This document shows, piece after piece, positions 31,240 to 41,755 of a DNA stretch of 64,000 nucleotides. The stretch spans positions 882,507 through 946,506 of the forward strand of contig NW_017804331.1 in NCBI RefSeq assembly GCF_001625305.1, given 5' to 3'. The DNA comes from Branchiostoma belcheri (lineage: Eukaryota; Chordata; Leptocardii; Amphioxiformes; Branchiostomatidae). Both the position numbers and the translations under genes were made by a program. The notes below the pieces were generated by a model. It searched no databases, was not told the DNA's origin, and saw only the letters and a program-made list of their open reading frames with translations. Each line of letters begins with the position of its first letter. Position 1 is the stretch's first letter.

Positions 31240-31739
31240 TTAAAGGTGAGTAAAGGTGCGTTTTTTTACCCGTCAGGTGTGTTGGCGGCAGGTAAGAATC
31301 TTGTCGCAAGGGACGCCAGTAGCCTCGATTCCGAAAAAAATCTTGGCGGGCGCGCGCTCTCGTTCCCAAGCCCCGCCCACCTCACCCTGGGCACGAGAGG
31401 TGTCATCCGAAACCGCTTCACTAATGATTAACAGTGATATCGTTCCGCCGCCCTCGGCATCCCTGGAATTGAACACAAATCGTAAACAGGCCCTGTGCAC
31501 GGATGGTAGCTCTGCCGAGGGGGTTGTAATCTTCCCGCCCAAGTCCCCTGTGGCCTTTCCGGCGGAATATTTCGGTCGCTTTTGGGTGGAAATGCAGCTC
31601 AGTTGACGGGCGAAAGTAGTGCGTGTCGCATCACAGCCTGAGCCTGCCGTGCCGTGTACGTGTGTGTTTATCTCCTACCCGGCAGCGTGTGTGCATGTTG
31701 GAGTGGCACAGCCACAGTGGTGCGTGCGGCAGTCTGGCG
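31240..31739 (+). promoter_or_regulatory. CpG-rich NOVA promoter region
   Basis: CG dinucleotides are frequent, unlike the flanking DNA. GC-box-like words CCCCGCCC (31371-31378) and CCCGCCC (31534-31540) are present, with no TATA box. An in-frame upstream ATG at 31695 would add 15 residues, but the 31740 start gives the family's N-terminus. Transcription start is not determinable from sequence. Confidence 0.45.
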
Positions 31740-31890
31740 ATGGCCTCCGACTTCCAGGATGGGTCCTGCACCATCGCAGTGCCGCCCGTAGCGCTGGTGG
31801 ACGTCGACCCGGCAGACAGCCGAAAGAGACCGTTGGAGGGAGCCGTGGAGATGGGCAACTCGAAGCGATCCAACTTCGGCGGCGAAGGAG
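31740..31890 (+). CDS. NOVA: NOVA exon 1
   Basis: ATG in context GGCGATGG, encodes [10 protein letters not shown] through [16 protein letters not shown] to KRSNFGGEG, ending in phase 1 at a GGAG/GTACGT donor. The block [14 protein letters not shown] matches vertebrate NOVA N-termini and holds the basic nuclear-localisation residues. Confidence 0.9.
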
Positions 31891-34800
31891 GTACGTTACT
31901 GCGAGGATTGAAAAACCTAAACCGGAGCCGTACTTTACTTTTCTCTTCTCTTCTGACAGCCTTCCGCATTTGTTACGGTGTCCTGTGTGTGTTGGTGGCG
32001 GCGTGTGTGTGCGCGGTGGCTAGCTGTGTCTGTAGGAACGTGATTTCGCAGGCGTGATTTTAACTTACATGTCATGCAAGTGTGGCGTTTCTCATATGCT
32101 ACGAGGGGAAAGAAAGACAGGACGAAAGCAAGCAAGCGCGGACAAGGCTAGGGCAAGACCTGGCGGCTTGTCGCGGCAGCTAGCGGGGGGGCTGGCCCGG
32201 TCGCCCCGAGCGCAGCCACCGAGAGGTGTACCGTTTCAATGAAGGCATCGCCCGGTATTTGTCCTGGGTAAACTTCGTTGCGTAGCGATGGCTTGTCGGA
32301 TTTACTACCGACTGGTTTTAGGGCCGTACCCCGGTACACAAGCTTCCGCAAAAAAACTTGTGCCGCTCGCGCCGTAGCACAGCTGGCCCTCTTACGGTCA
32401 ATTACGAGCTGGCGACCGCTTTATTTCGCATTACACGAGGCCCGGTAAAACTAATTTGCAAGAGGGGTGAAAGGGTCCGGGGTATTGATCATCGCAGATC
32501 TGTCGAAAGTCTGCTCCAGGTTCGATTACCCTGTTTTCAATTTCAAGTCCGATACGTGAGATCATTTCGATCGAGCCCGAGGCTAAGAGACGTGATAAAT
32601 CAGGGGCAGGAGTTGTCATGTTGCCGGGCTTAACACTCCATCACTTAGCTAGCTAGCTAGACTAGAGGACTAGCGGCGCAGCTTGCGGAGGTTGCAGCAC
32701 ACACACACACACACACGCACACATACATACATACACGGGCCGTCCGCTCTAGTCCCGCTTTCCCACACACGCGCGCGCAACACCCGGGCCGGCTTTCTCC
32801 TAGCTTTCCGGGATTTTCGATTTGTTCGGCGATCGGGTTTTCCTCAGGGCGAGACGCATCAGCACGGATCTCCGCTCTATCCTCGAGTCGGACTCATCTG
32901 CAATAGCTTTGCGAGCATGGCGGGGGGCACCGGCGGTCAGGGAGGTTAGTTGGGCCCGGTTTATGCATGCACGCACCCCCCGACGGGCCTACGCCGCCGC
33001 TCCGGTAGGCCGGCCCTACCCCGTCTCCTGTCTGCATTATTATACCGCTGCCGCTTTTCTTCTCGCATGACGAACCACCAAACCCTAGCTAGCTAGCCTA
33101 CATACATGCAGTTGCGCAGCGCCCGCTGCCTTTTTGCCGCACGCAGATTTTGCTAACGTCTTGTCTTTCTTTTTTCGTTCCTTCATGGCTCCGACAGGGC
33201 CCGAGGATGGCCAGCTCCTTCTGAAGGTGTTGATACCGAGTTACGCCGCCGGCTCGATCATAGGAAAGGGCGGCCAGACCATCGTGCAGCTACAGAAAGA
33301 GACGGGAGCGACGATAAAGCTCTCCAAATCCAATGATTTCTACCCAGGTAAGGTGCCATCAATTATTATTTCTCCCATCTCCCCGCCTACACCACGCACT
33401 AACCTTACATATGTATGGGGCAAGCCACCACGGGAATCCCCCTGCTCCCAAAGCTCTTACATTGTTTGGATTTTTCAAGAACATGTCTCTCTCTTTTGTT
33501 GACCAAAGTCCGTCACTCTGCTTGTGTTGTTAGGGGCTCCATTGAAATTCCGCTACAGTCGCCTGCTAGCGTTCTCTCCAGTGAAAGTTAAATCTGCATA
33601 TTTCTAGGTGTGCTTTTGGGATTCGACAAGGTTCATGAACATTCCTCACACACAGGCCATGTTCCGGGGGTTCACAGAATTGTAAACCTTGAAACAACAA
33701 ATCAGCAAGAAACCGCAAGACTTGGGGCTTATCACGTATTATCAAAGTTGACGAAAATACAGGGCTGAACAGGCAGCAAACTGTGACCAAAACAATGCAG
33801 ACAGGACAAGGCTAGAGCTGTGGGAATTGCATGCCCCCGGGTAAGGGAAGTCATTTCACCAGGTGAATGGGCGAGAATGAAAAGGTGTAACATATCATTC
33901 CTGTCAGCCAGTTTGACATGTTACCACCGCTCGCATTGTTCGCGACAGTTCGGGGTAATGTTTTTCTCAAACCAGCTGTGTGATTCGGTCAATAAGGCAC
34001 TCCGTCTGTCTTGAGTGAGCCCGGGTTCAGCGGAGATAGGTTATGTCAACCCAAACTTGACACGCCTTCGACATACCCCAGTTCTACACTACAGCAACAA
34101 ACTTTACAGTAAACTTCTCTCTCTCTCTCTCTTGATCTTGTTGTGTAGCCCATGAGATTTTGGTAATGAGCATAAGACTAGCAGCATTATCACATTAGAG
34201 GGTGATACATAATTATGTACAAACATGCAAGACATTCTTGTGCAAATAGCACGGGGATAATCTGTTTTCTATAGACCGGGGCAAATTTATGCAAAGGATT
34301 TAGGAGTGCATATTTCCCTGCCCAGTCTGTAGTTAGCCTCTTTAGCATGCCAAAAACTGGGGGGTTTTGGGGGTCTTCAGGGTCTTTGGTAGCTTTTATG
34401 TGCTATTTTCTGATTGCATATAGACAACATAGCCGGCCTGGTTGAAATTAGAACTTGGCTAATCAGAAAACCCCTAGTTCTTTAAGCCTGCTACGGAGGC
34501 TAGTCTGTAGTACTGTGGTGTAGGTAGCCCCTAGTTACCTTACCGTACTTCAGATGTGATTAGAATCATTGCCAGTTCTGTGGTTAATTTACCATTTGTG
34601 TCCATGTGGCATGATGAATGGCCAGTGTGTCTGGCCCTGGTCGGGAGACTTGAAACTGGATAGTGGGCCATTTGGGATCCCTCCTGGTTTGATCAGAACC
34701 CTTGTAACCCCTAGCCTCCGTAGCAGGCTTATAGAACTGGGGGTTTGGTGGTCTTCGGCTGTTTTCTGATTAGCCCAGTTCAAAAAACCGGGGGTAATTC

Positions 34801-37800
34801 AACCAGGTTGGCTATGTTGTCTATATGCAATAAGAAAATAGCACATAAAAGATCCTGAAGACCCTCAAACCGCCAGTTTTTGGCATGCTATGGAGGCTAT
34901 GTAACCCCTTCCCTCTCCACTGTTGAACAGTGTCCACACACACGCACACACACACACACATGTGCATGCAGTCACTGTTTACCTTTGGCGTGTGCTCGAC
35001 GTTAATTATGGACTACTTGTTAAGTGGCTAAGGACAACTTTCACAGATATGTGTGGTCTGGTCGGGATATTTGTGTGCTCAGTTTCAGTTGAACCCTGGG
35101 TGACACACATACACATCGTGTGTCCCCTACTGGAGGCAGAAGTATGTTACCTATTAACAGCCAGCCAGATCAAATTACCACTGTTGATTTGGGGCTATAA
35201 ATGCTGATAAAATGAGTGTTGCTTCCCCTCCTTCGCCATGTAACATGCCTGTAGTGTATTATCACTCTCGGCCTTTGAAAACATATCTGTAAGGGAAGGC
35301 TGAATATTTCCAGACACTTGGTTTGGTTTCCTGTTGTCTGAGGGTTGAGCGGCACACTGCCAGCCCTGCGCTGAAACAGATTGAATTTCACCTGATGAAA
35401 CTAGGCGAGATACAGTCATTAATTATCTGTCAACCCCCCTAGATTGGATGGGTCTGTTTTATTACTGATATTACCTCCTATTACCTTCATTATCCCTCAG
35501 CACGGTAACCTCTTTGACAGGTCGGTGACGGCAAATGTTTTGTGTGCTAAATAAACAGTTTAAATGATTGTCCTGCCCTGTTTATTGTTGTTAGGAACGA
35601 CAGAGAGGATAGTTGTGATTACTGGCAGCGAGGATTCCCTGAAAGCCGTTCACAAGTTCCTGATGGAGAAAATCGGGCAGGCACCCCAGCCGCCCGCCAA
35701 GTCGCCCAGCGAACAAAATGCCAACAACAACCGTGCCAAACAGGTATGGGTTGCATTTCCACCATTCTCACCCCCTCTTCTGGTTCAAAAGCCCATGAAA
35801 ACTGTAACTGCCATTCATGTATCCACCTCGGGTCACCGGGAGCGGCCTTGTTGGCCCCTCAATGGGGCTTTCGAAAACCACCACATATGGCCCTATTGTC
35901 CTATATTATGGGCAGGGATATAGACAAAAAATTCACGGCCTGAAAAGGCATATGGATGCATAGAAAACGGTCGTTACCGCCCAAACCGGACTGTACCAGA
36001 CATACTGTCACACAGTTATTTGTTTAGGGTACATGGGGTAAACATGATACCCATCCTTTTGTTTTTGGCAACTGCGCATTTCTTTGCCTAGAGCTTGTAC
36101 CTGCTTGTAAAGACAAAAGGGCAACAAGGAGGGCTGGCATTAAGAAAACATGGCCGCTGCATCTCACATTTGCAAGTTAATAGGGGGCCCACTGCCAGGG
36201 TAAAAATTGTCATGCAGATGTGCAGTCTTTTTGTCGCGGCTGTGTGTGCACGCTTGATGGAAGCTGTGCGGTAGTTACCCGGAGTGTATGTTTTGCAAGT
36301 GGCGGTTATGTGTGTATTATTCCTGTTTTACATTACCCGGAGAATCGCGTCGAAGCCGTCCCGCTATAGTATACTGTGTGCGTGCCAACATCTCCCCCTG
36401 ACCCCAAAGGTTCCACTTCTATGTCTAATGCAATCCTGATAGCAAATTTTTGCCCCATTATTGGGTAGTACTTGGAACGCAAATTGCAATTACCAGCCAA
36501 GTAGGTCTGTTCCCGCAAATGATATTGCCGGAGACAGACATATATTATATGCGGCCCACGGTGCCTGCGTCAAAATTGCTGCGGGGAACCAAATTGCCCA
36601 TTTGTAATTCACAATCCGGTGCCAGGCAGCTCTATGAAAGGCATCACGCCCGCCAAGCCCAGATGAATCAAGTCTATGAAGGCCCAATATTAGATGACTG
36701 GGCATGAGGCCGACGTTTTTTTTATGACAAACCGCCCGTAATCGCCACCGTTGTTCACGCAGGTGCAATTTAACGTTTTGATTAGCGATCGTTACGTGAC
36801 TGATGGTTTTTTTTATTCACATATATTTATTGAGTATTGGGCAAAAAGCAAAAGTTGATTATATAACACCTTCTACTCAAAAACATACGAGTATAAAACA
36901 CATATACATGCATAATTACAAGGTGGATAAGACCAAGATAAATACAAACAAGACAAGTTGGTGATCTATCAATTACGAGAATCTACCCGTACAGTAAATG
37001 AAGCTTTGAACTACATCAATAACATTACAGTTCCGTAGGTGTGAAAGTGATGTGGACCCTCGAAGTAGTAAGGAACACAGGGAACTGTCATTGAGATGCT
37101 GTAGCTCTACTATGTTGGAAAGAGATGATAACAGTGTACTTCTTTGATGGATGGGGTTATCATTATTCTTTTCTTTTTTTTTCCTATTTTCCGCACGCAG
37201 GTGAAAATCGTGGTTCCCAACAGTACGGCGGGATTGATCATCGGAAAGGGCGGAGCCACCATCAAGTTCATAATGGAGCAGACGGGTTCTCGCGTCCAGA
37301 TCTCGCAGAAGGCGACGAACGGGATCAACCTTCCCGAGCGCGTCATCACGATCACCGGGGAGCCGGAGCAGAACGACAAGGCGTGTGCGTTCATCGTGAA
37401 CAAAATCGTGGAGGATCCGCAGAGCGGGAGCTGCCCCAACATCAGCTATGCCACGTACACTGGACCTGTAGCCAATGCGAACCCCACTGGTTCTCCGTAC
37501 GCCAGTCCCATGTCGCCGCTTCAGAACGGCAGCGCTTCTCCGACCGCCCTGGCGGCGCAGAGCCTGTCCAACCGTGGGGTTTAGCTTGGGAGCGGCCGGT
37601 TTAGGGCCGGTGGGTCAGGCCGACGCGGCCGCGGCGCACATCACGGCCGCGCTCAACACGCTAGCTACTTACGGCTATTCCAACCTGACGGGCGGATTGG
37701 GGGTGAGCCTGGGTGGGGGGGCGGCCACACTCCCGACCGCGGTGGGGGTCACGAACGGGGCCAGCCCGCCGGCAACGTTGCTCACAAACTACAGTAGTAA

Positions 37801-38265
37801 CGGCACGGCCGCCAACGGCGTTCGAGAGAGCTCAGGTTTTAACGGCACCTCCAGTGCGGCGGCCAATGGGTATAACATAGGCGCCCTGGGCAACGCCAAC
37901 GCGGCCGCATTCGGCGCCGCGGGCTCCCTGGGTGCCCTGGGCGCGTTCAGCGGAGCTGCGGGTCTGTTGGGGCTGGCCAACACGGAGAAACTTTTGGATG
38001 GGTCCAAAAATGTGGTAGAGTTAGAGGTACCCGAAAACTTGGTGGGCGCCATATTGGGGAAGGGAGGCAAAACGCTAGTGGAGTTTCAGGAGTACAGTGG
38101 GGCTCGCATCCAGATTTCCAAGAAGGGGAGTTCACCCCGGGCACAAACAACCGAAAAGTGACTATTACGGGAACGCCTGCCGCCACGCAGACTGCACAAT
38201 ACCTGGTCAGAGCACGGATTGCACAAGAGGAGGCCATGCGAGCCAAGAAGCAGCAGCAGAAGTAG
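31740..38265 (+). CDS. NOVA: NOVA-type KH-domain splicing regulator (four exons)
   Basis: NOVA proteins bind YCAY clusters in nuclear pre-mRNA and steer alternative splicing, chiefly in neurons. Exons are 31740-31890, 33198-33347, 35595-35743 and 37201-38265, all with GT-AG introns and matching phases. The protein has an N-terminal [11 protein letters not shown] nuclear-signal region, KH1 (GKGG loop, residues about 55-125), a short Q/N/P linker, KH2 (GKGG, about 151-225), an A/G/N-rich spacer, and C-terminal KH3 (GKGG, about 420-490). Adding the exons and allowing one extra and one missing G in exon 4 gives 1512 coding bases, 504 residues, close to human NOVA1 (about 507). As written, the frame stops at 37582-37584 after KH2. 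Confidence 0.93.
32698..32735. repeat. CA and CATA microsatellite
   Basis: (CA)n running into GCACACATACATACATACAC, 220 bp upstream of the alternative NOVA start. Confidence 0.9.
32917..32944 (+). CDS. NOVA: candidate alternative NOVA first exon
   Basis: ATGGCGGGGGGCACCGGCGG starts a 28-base exon (MAGGTGGQG plus one base) ending at GGAG/GTTAGT, phase 1. Exon 2 accepts phase 1, so splicing gives [19 protein letters not shown] with no loss of KH1. It lies in a CpG-rich stretch that could be a second promoter. Supported only by phase, donor and position. Confidence 0.45.
33198..33347 (+). CDS. NOVA: NOVA exon 2 (KH1, first part)
   Basis: Acceptor GCTCCGACAG, donor CCAG/GTAAGG. Encodes [19 protein letters not shown], the GKGG nucleic-acid-binding loop, and [18 protein letters not shown]. 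Near-identical to vertebrate KH1. Confidence 0.95.
34334..34502 (-). mobile_element. family C MITE with exact 9-bp duplication
   Basis: TAGCCTCTTTAGCATGCCAA to AGCCTGCTACGGAGGCTA, flanked by GTCTGTAGT at 34325-34333 and 34503-34511. Confidence 0.92.
34712..34899 (+). mobile_element. family C MITE with exact 9-bp duplication
   Basis: TAGCCTCCGTAGCAGGCTTA to GGCATGCTATGGAGGCTA, 188 bp, flanked by TGTAACCCC at 34703-34711 and 34900-34908. Opposite orientation to the copy 210 bp upstream, so the two could pair in the intron RNA. Confidence 0.93.
35595..35743 (+). CDS. NOVA: NOVA exon 3 (end of KH1 and linker)
   Basis: Acceptor TTGTTAG, donor ACAG/GTATGG, phase 0 at the end. [20 protein letters not shown] completes KH1; the linker is [18 protein letters not shown]. 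This linker is shorter than in NOVA1, which has an extra alternatively spliced segment here. Confidence 0.93.
35744..37200 (+). other. NOVA intron 3, free of recognised repeats
   Basis: 1457 bp. 36330-36770 is non-repetitive and of higher complexity than flanking intergenic DNA; 36800-37000 is AT-rich. No exon recognised. The T-rich acceptor tract at 37166-37190 is strong. Confidence 0.6.
37201..38265 (+). CDS. NOVA: NOVA exon 4 (KH2, spacer, KH3), frame broken twice
   Basis: Acceptor TTTTCCGCACGCAG with a strong T-rich tract. Frame 1 encodes KH2 ([19 protein letters not shown]) and [20 protein letters not shown] up to SLSNRG, then meets TAG. The +1 frame carries on with [24 protein letters not shown], and KH3 ([20 protein letters not shown]) up to QISKKG. 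Frame 1 then resumes with [20 protein letters not shown] and ends QQQK-TAG at 38263-38265. Confidence 0.92.
37576..37579 (+). other. frame break 1: one extra G in a G4 run
   Basis: CGTGGGGTTTAGC reads R-G-V-stop. With three Gs it would read R-G-F-S and join the downstream NOVA frame. Homology of both sides to NOVA places the break in or just before this run. Confidence 0.85.
38125..38128 (+). other. frame break 2: one missing G in a G4 run
   Basis: AAGAAGGGGAGTTC lies inside KH3 at the invariant KKGEF motif. Five Gs would give KKGEF and keep the reading frame to the true stop. It exactly offsets break 1. Confidence 0.88.
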
Positions 38266-39530
38266 TGAGTGAGCGGGCAACAACAACACCTACAACAACA
38301 CCTGTACAAGACTCACACAGACGTAAGTGAAGTCATTCTGTCTCAGAACCATTTCCTTCCTTCCTTGAGTTCCAGCATCCCACAGTGCTTCCCAGGAACT
38401 TTGACTGGACTCATCAGTATTATGTGTACCCATTGCCATAATGCTCTCTATCTCCATGTGGAAAGCCACAGGACCATGTCTGTTCCACTGAGTCCAAGGC
38501 AACGTACGTACGTGTATGCCCCATGACATGGTATCATCTGCCTACAACATCCATTTTGAACTGTTGGAGCACCCCCCATATGCAAAGGTAAAATGCAATG
38601 GGCACTGACTGGTTCAAGCTTCTCTTACTTATAGTCTAGAGCTGGCTCCAAAATAATTCATCCCATGCCATCCTCAAGAACATGTGCAAATGGATTGACA
38701 AGTTGTCAGGTTCTCCCTTGGTGGGTGGAGGGCAGACGCTGTACCCTGACTCTGTTCGTGCCATGTGACTCATGCCATATAGTGACAAACCTTCTTGCCA
38801 AACTCTCTCTGTCCTAGCTCTTCCAGCAATACCCAGTGGGTGTTTTAAACCTTTCTATATGTGCCAGTCGAAACCTTTTCCTGTCCATGAAGTAACATTT
38901 GCTGTTATAATTATTAACAACACCTCCAAACATGTAGTCTTCTTACCATGCTGACTACAGCTTCGATAGTCTACAAAATACAAGTGGTTTTCATCCACTC
39001 CTCGTGAACTACGTAAATAAGAGAATGTAGAGTAAATGTTGTATTTTCCACTCTTCCTACTACATTAGTGGTTCCTAAAACAGAGACGCTGATTATTTTT
39101 AATTTGTTTATATGGAAGGCTTTGTATTTCTCTTTGATACAAAAGCTGAATTTTAAATGATTTGCTATGATTGTAAAGAGAAAGTCATATTAAAATTATT
39201 TTGAAGTACAACATTGAAGGATTCAACTTTTACTTTCGTTATTTTGTTTTTACTCCGCATTGTATTTACACATATATAGATATTGTATGAATTGCTCGAA
39301 TGTAGTTTGCTACTTGTATAATTATTAGATATATGTAGATAGTAGTGCTTGCAGTGGTAGACGCAGGATTGTGCAATATTGTAAAACCAAGTCCATGTCA
39401 CAGTGGAAGGTGGGTTGTTGTGTATTGCTGTAGCTACCACAACTAGTGTACCATACACATGGTGTTAACAAGCATTGTCATTTCACACCATCCTCATACA
39501 TAAAACCATAGTATCACCATCTCACAAATT
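38266..39530 (+). promoter_or_regulatory. probable NOVA 3' UTR with YCAY clusters
   Basis: I count about 20 YCAY tetramers in 38336-38780, against about 7 expected by chance, and seven in 39483-39525 alone (TCAC, CCAT, TCAT, CCAT, TCAC, CCAT, TCAC). YCAY is the RNA target of NOVA KH domains. A possible ATTAAA signal is at 39189-39194; no AATAAA was seen nearby, so the UTR end is uncertain. Confidence 0.45.
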
Positions 39531-40402
39531 GTGTCTGTGTCATTTTTTCATTCTCATGACAACTGCACATTGGCATCTGTTGGCATCGTTCTCTAGGCAT
39601 GTTTTTAATACCTAATCATGTCCACATTACAATCTCAACCATTGCCATTGTACGGGTACAGTAACATTCCACATCAGAGCTGCAGTCACCCAATGGCATC
39701 GCTTCTAGCTGTAGCATGCTGGTTGTAACGTTGTTGGAAAACCTCGTCGTCGAAAAACAAACAAAAACCCAGGAACAAACCGAACAAACTACTAATCCGT
39801 AGGGGACGGCATCGCAAGCAAGCATGAGCCAAGTCCCTCTGTCCGATCAGACCAAGTGACCTTCTTCCCCATCCGTAAAAACATAAATGTAGGATGGACT
39901 GATATTACTCCTCCTCCGTGTAATAATATAAAATATATCCAGCAAATCAAGAGAATGAATGTAGGATGAAAATGCAAATGAAGAGAACTGATGTAATGTA
40001 AGGTTCGGGTGGGTGACTGGGGGGAGTTGTGGCAGTCCACATGCTGCTGGCCTTTCTCTCACTTCTCTCACATTCTTTCTTTCCCCCTCCTTCCCTCCCT
40101 CCATCCCTGCAATTTTGCCTGTGCCGTTACTCTCCAAGCAGAGTTTTAGACGTCAGATTATTTTTGACATCATGTTTTTAGGCATAAAGAAGATAAAAGA
40201 AAGAAGGCCAGATACAAATGCTGGCATTTCTGTATTGTATTGGTATCTTCTTTTTTTTTTGCCAGCCAAACTTTGCCAGCCAATTTGATACTGCCTTGCT
40301 AATTTCAATTTGACACACAGTCTTGTAGGCACCAAAAAAGATCTGCTTGGAGATTATACACTATGCTTCGTCTCATAAGCATTCTTATAACACCATTAAG
40401 TC
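39531..40402. other. unassigned DNA downstream of NOVA
   Basis: No gene or repeat family. Could still be NOVA 3' UTR. C/T-rich near 40055-40110. Confidence 0.45.
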
Positions 40403-40774
40403 TAGTGCTGTGTACCGGTTTGCTGAACCAGTTCCATACTTGTAAAAATGTTAAGGTTCAAGTCCCCCCAAAAAAGTCCAGAACCCATTGCAGGCTTGTT
40501 GCAAAAAAGCAAAAACATGTCACATACCCCTTTTTCTTTCCAAACCACCTAAAACCCTTCCATAGATGGCAAAATCTGTGCTGCAAAATGATAAAAACAT
40601 TGGCATCGTCAAGTGTCTACGGTTCTACCTCCATGTTATGTGGCCGCCAAAGTTTTGTCCATACAACATTGCAAGGTTGCAAACATATGCAATTTTGTAT
40701 ATGCCATGGGTTTTAGGTCCGGACTTACAACCCCTGGACCTGAACCTAAATGTGGGTTTAGGTACACATCACTA
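40403..40774. mobile_element. hAT-like MITE, family I, old copy
   Basis: TAGTGCTGTGTACCGG and TTTAGGTACACATCACTA ends with the family's CTTTCCAAACCACCTAAAAC interior. Diverged, no target duplication retained. Confidence 0.75.
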
Positions 40775-40942
40775 GCCCCAACCTGGCTGACATTGTATCT
40801 CCCAGTGTGACCCAGTCTGCACAAGTCAGACCATACCTGATCCTGACCAGCAGATTCCAGGCCTGACCTCGGTATAGGCTGCTGCTCAGGTGGCAAAATG
40901 CAGGTCAGGCCTCCTGGACCAAAAAACCATCACACCACCATA

Positions 40943-41755
40943 CAGGGCTCGAAATAGTGGTACTTTTTTTTTCTGCATACCTGCACTGTAGGCAACATTG
41001 AGATTTTAGTGCAGGGCACGAAATAGTAGTACTTTATTTCTGCAAAATTTACCAAAAAAAAAAAACAATACACCACCATACAGGGCTCGAAATACTTGTA
41101 CTATTTTCTGCATACCTGCACTGATGCAGCCAAAATTGAATACCTGCATCGCAAAACTGAAAAGTTACCTGCACAAAATACTAGTACTTGATTTCTGCAT
41201 ACTACATTTCTGCATTCTACATACCTGCACCAGATAAATTGTAGCTGCCTCACTGAAAACATACGAAGCATGGGTCACACTAAAAACTGTTTAAAAACTA
41301 TTGAAGTATTACATTGTATCATTATTTCTTTTGTAGTTCATAGATAGTAACAGTCAATGCAGCAAATGAAAATCCACATAGACCTACGTGTATCTATAAA
41401 CCATTACTTAGGTGCAGGTAGACATCAGAAGTACCTGCACAGCTCCAGTTTTACCTGCACTAACCTGCATATACCCAGTACATGGACCAGTGCAGGTTAG
41501 ACATCAGAAATACCTGCACAGCTCCATTTTACCTGCACTAACCTGCATATACCCAGTACATGGACCAGTGCAGGTTAGGTGCAGGTAGACATCAGAAATA
41601 CCCGCACAGCCCCAATTTTACCTGCATATACCCAATACACAGACCAGTGCAGGTAGACATCAGAAATACCTGTACAGCCCCAATTTTACCTTTAAGTGAC
41701 TGTGAGGTTAGTGATCGTTAGTACCTAAGCACCTGATACTGAATTTCGAGCCCTG
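40943..41755. mobile_element. CAGGGCTCGAAAT element with family G repeats inside
   Basis: Begins CAGGGCTCGAAATAGTGG, with restarts near 41012 and 41082, and ends ATTTCGAGCCCTG at 41755. The middle (41400-41700) repeats the GTGCAGGTAGACATCAGAA and CCCAGTACATGGACCAG units also found at 4855-5352. ACACCACCA occurs at both borders. The CAGGGCTCGAAAT ends fit hAT-like elements. Confidence 0.7.

Larger units (their letters stand above)
31891..33197 (+). other. NOVA intron 1
   Basis: 1307 bp, GC-rich and CpG-rich, containing the alternative first exon. A CA/CATA microsatellite lies at 32698-32735 and an AGCT repeat at 32648-32660. Open frames across it are composition artefacts. Confidence 0.75.
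33348..35594 (+). other. NOVA intron 2
   Basis: 2247 bp holding two family C MITEs (34334-34502 inverted, 34712-34899), a CT microsatellite near 34116-34131 and a CA repeat near 34936-34960. No extra exon recognised. Confidence 0.75.

Noticed and set aside
31619-32057. Frames in other registers over NOVA exon 1
   Set aside because: Only the frame from 31740 to the donor at 31890 matches NOVA; the others reflect high GC content.
37475-38161. A separate 228-codon gene starting at 37475
   Set aside because: This is the shifted-frame part of NOVA exon 4; its first 35 or so codons are out of frame with KH2 and its end is KH3 truncated by the second indel.
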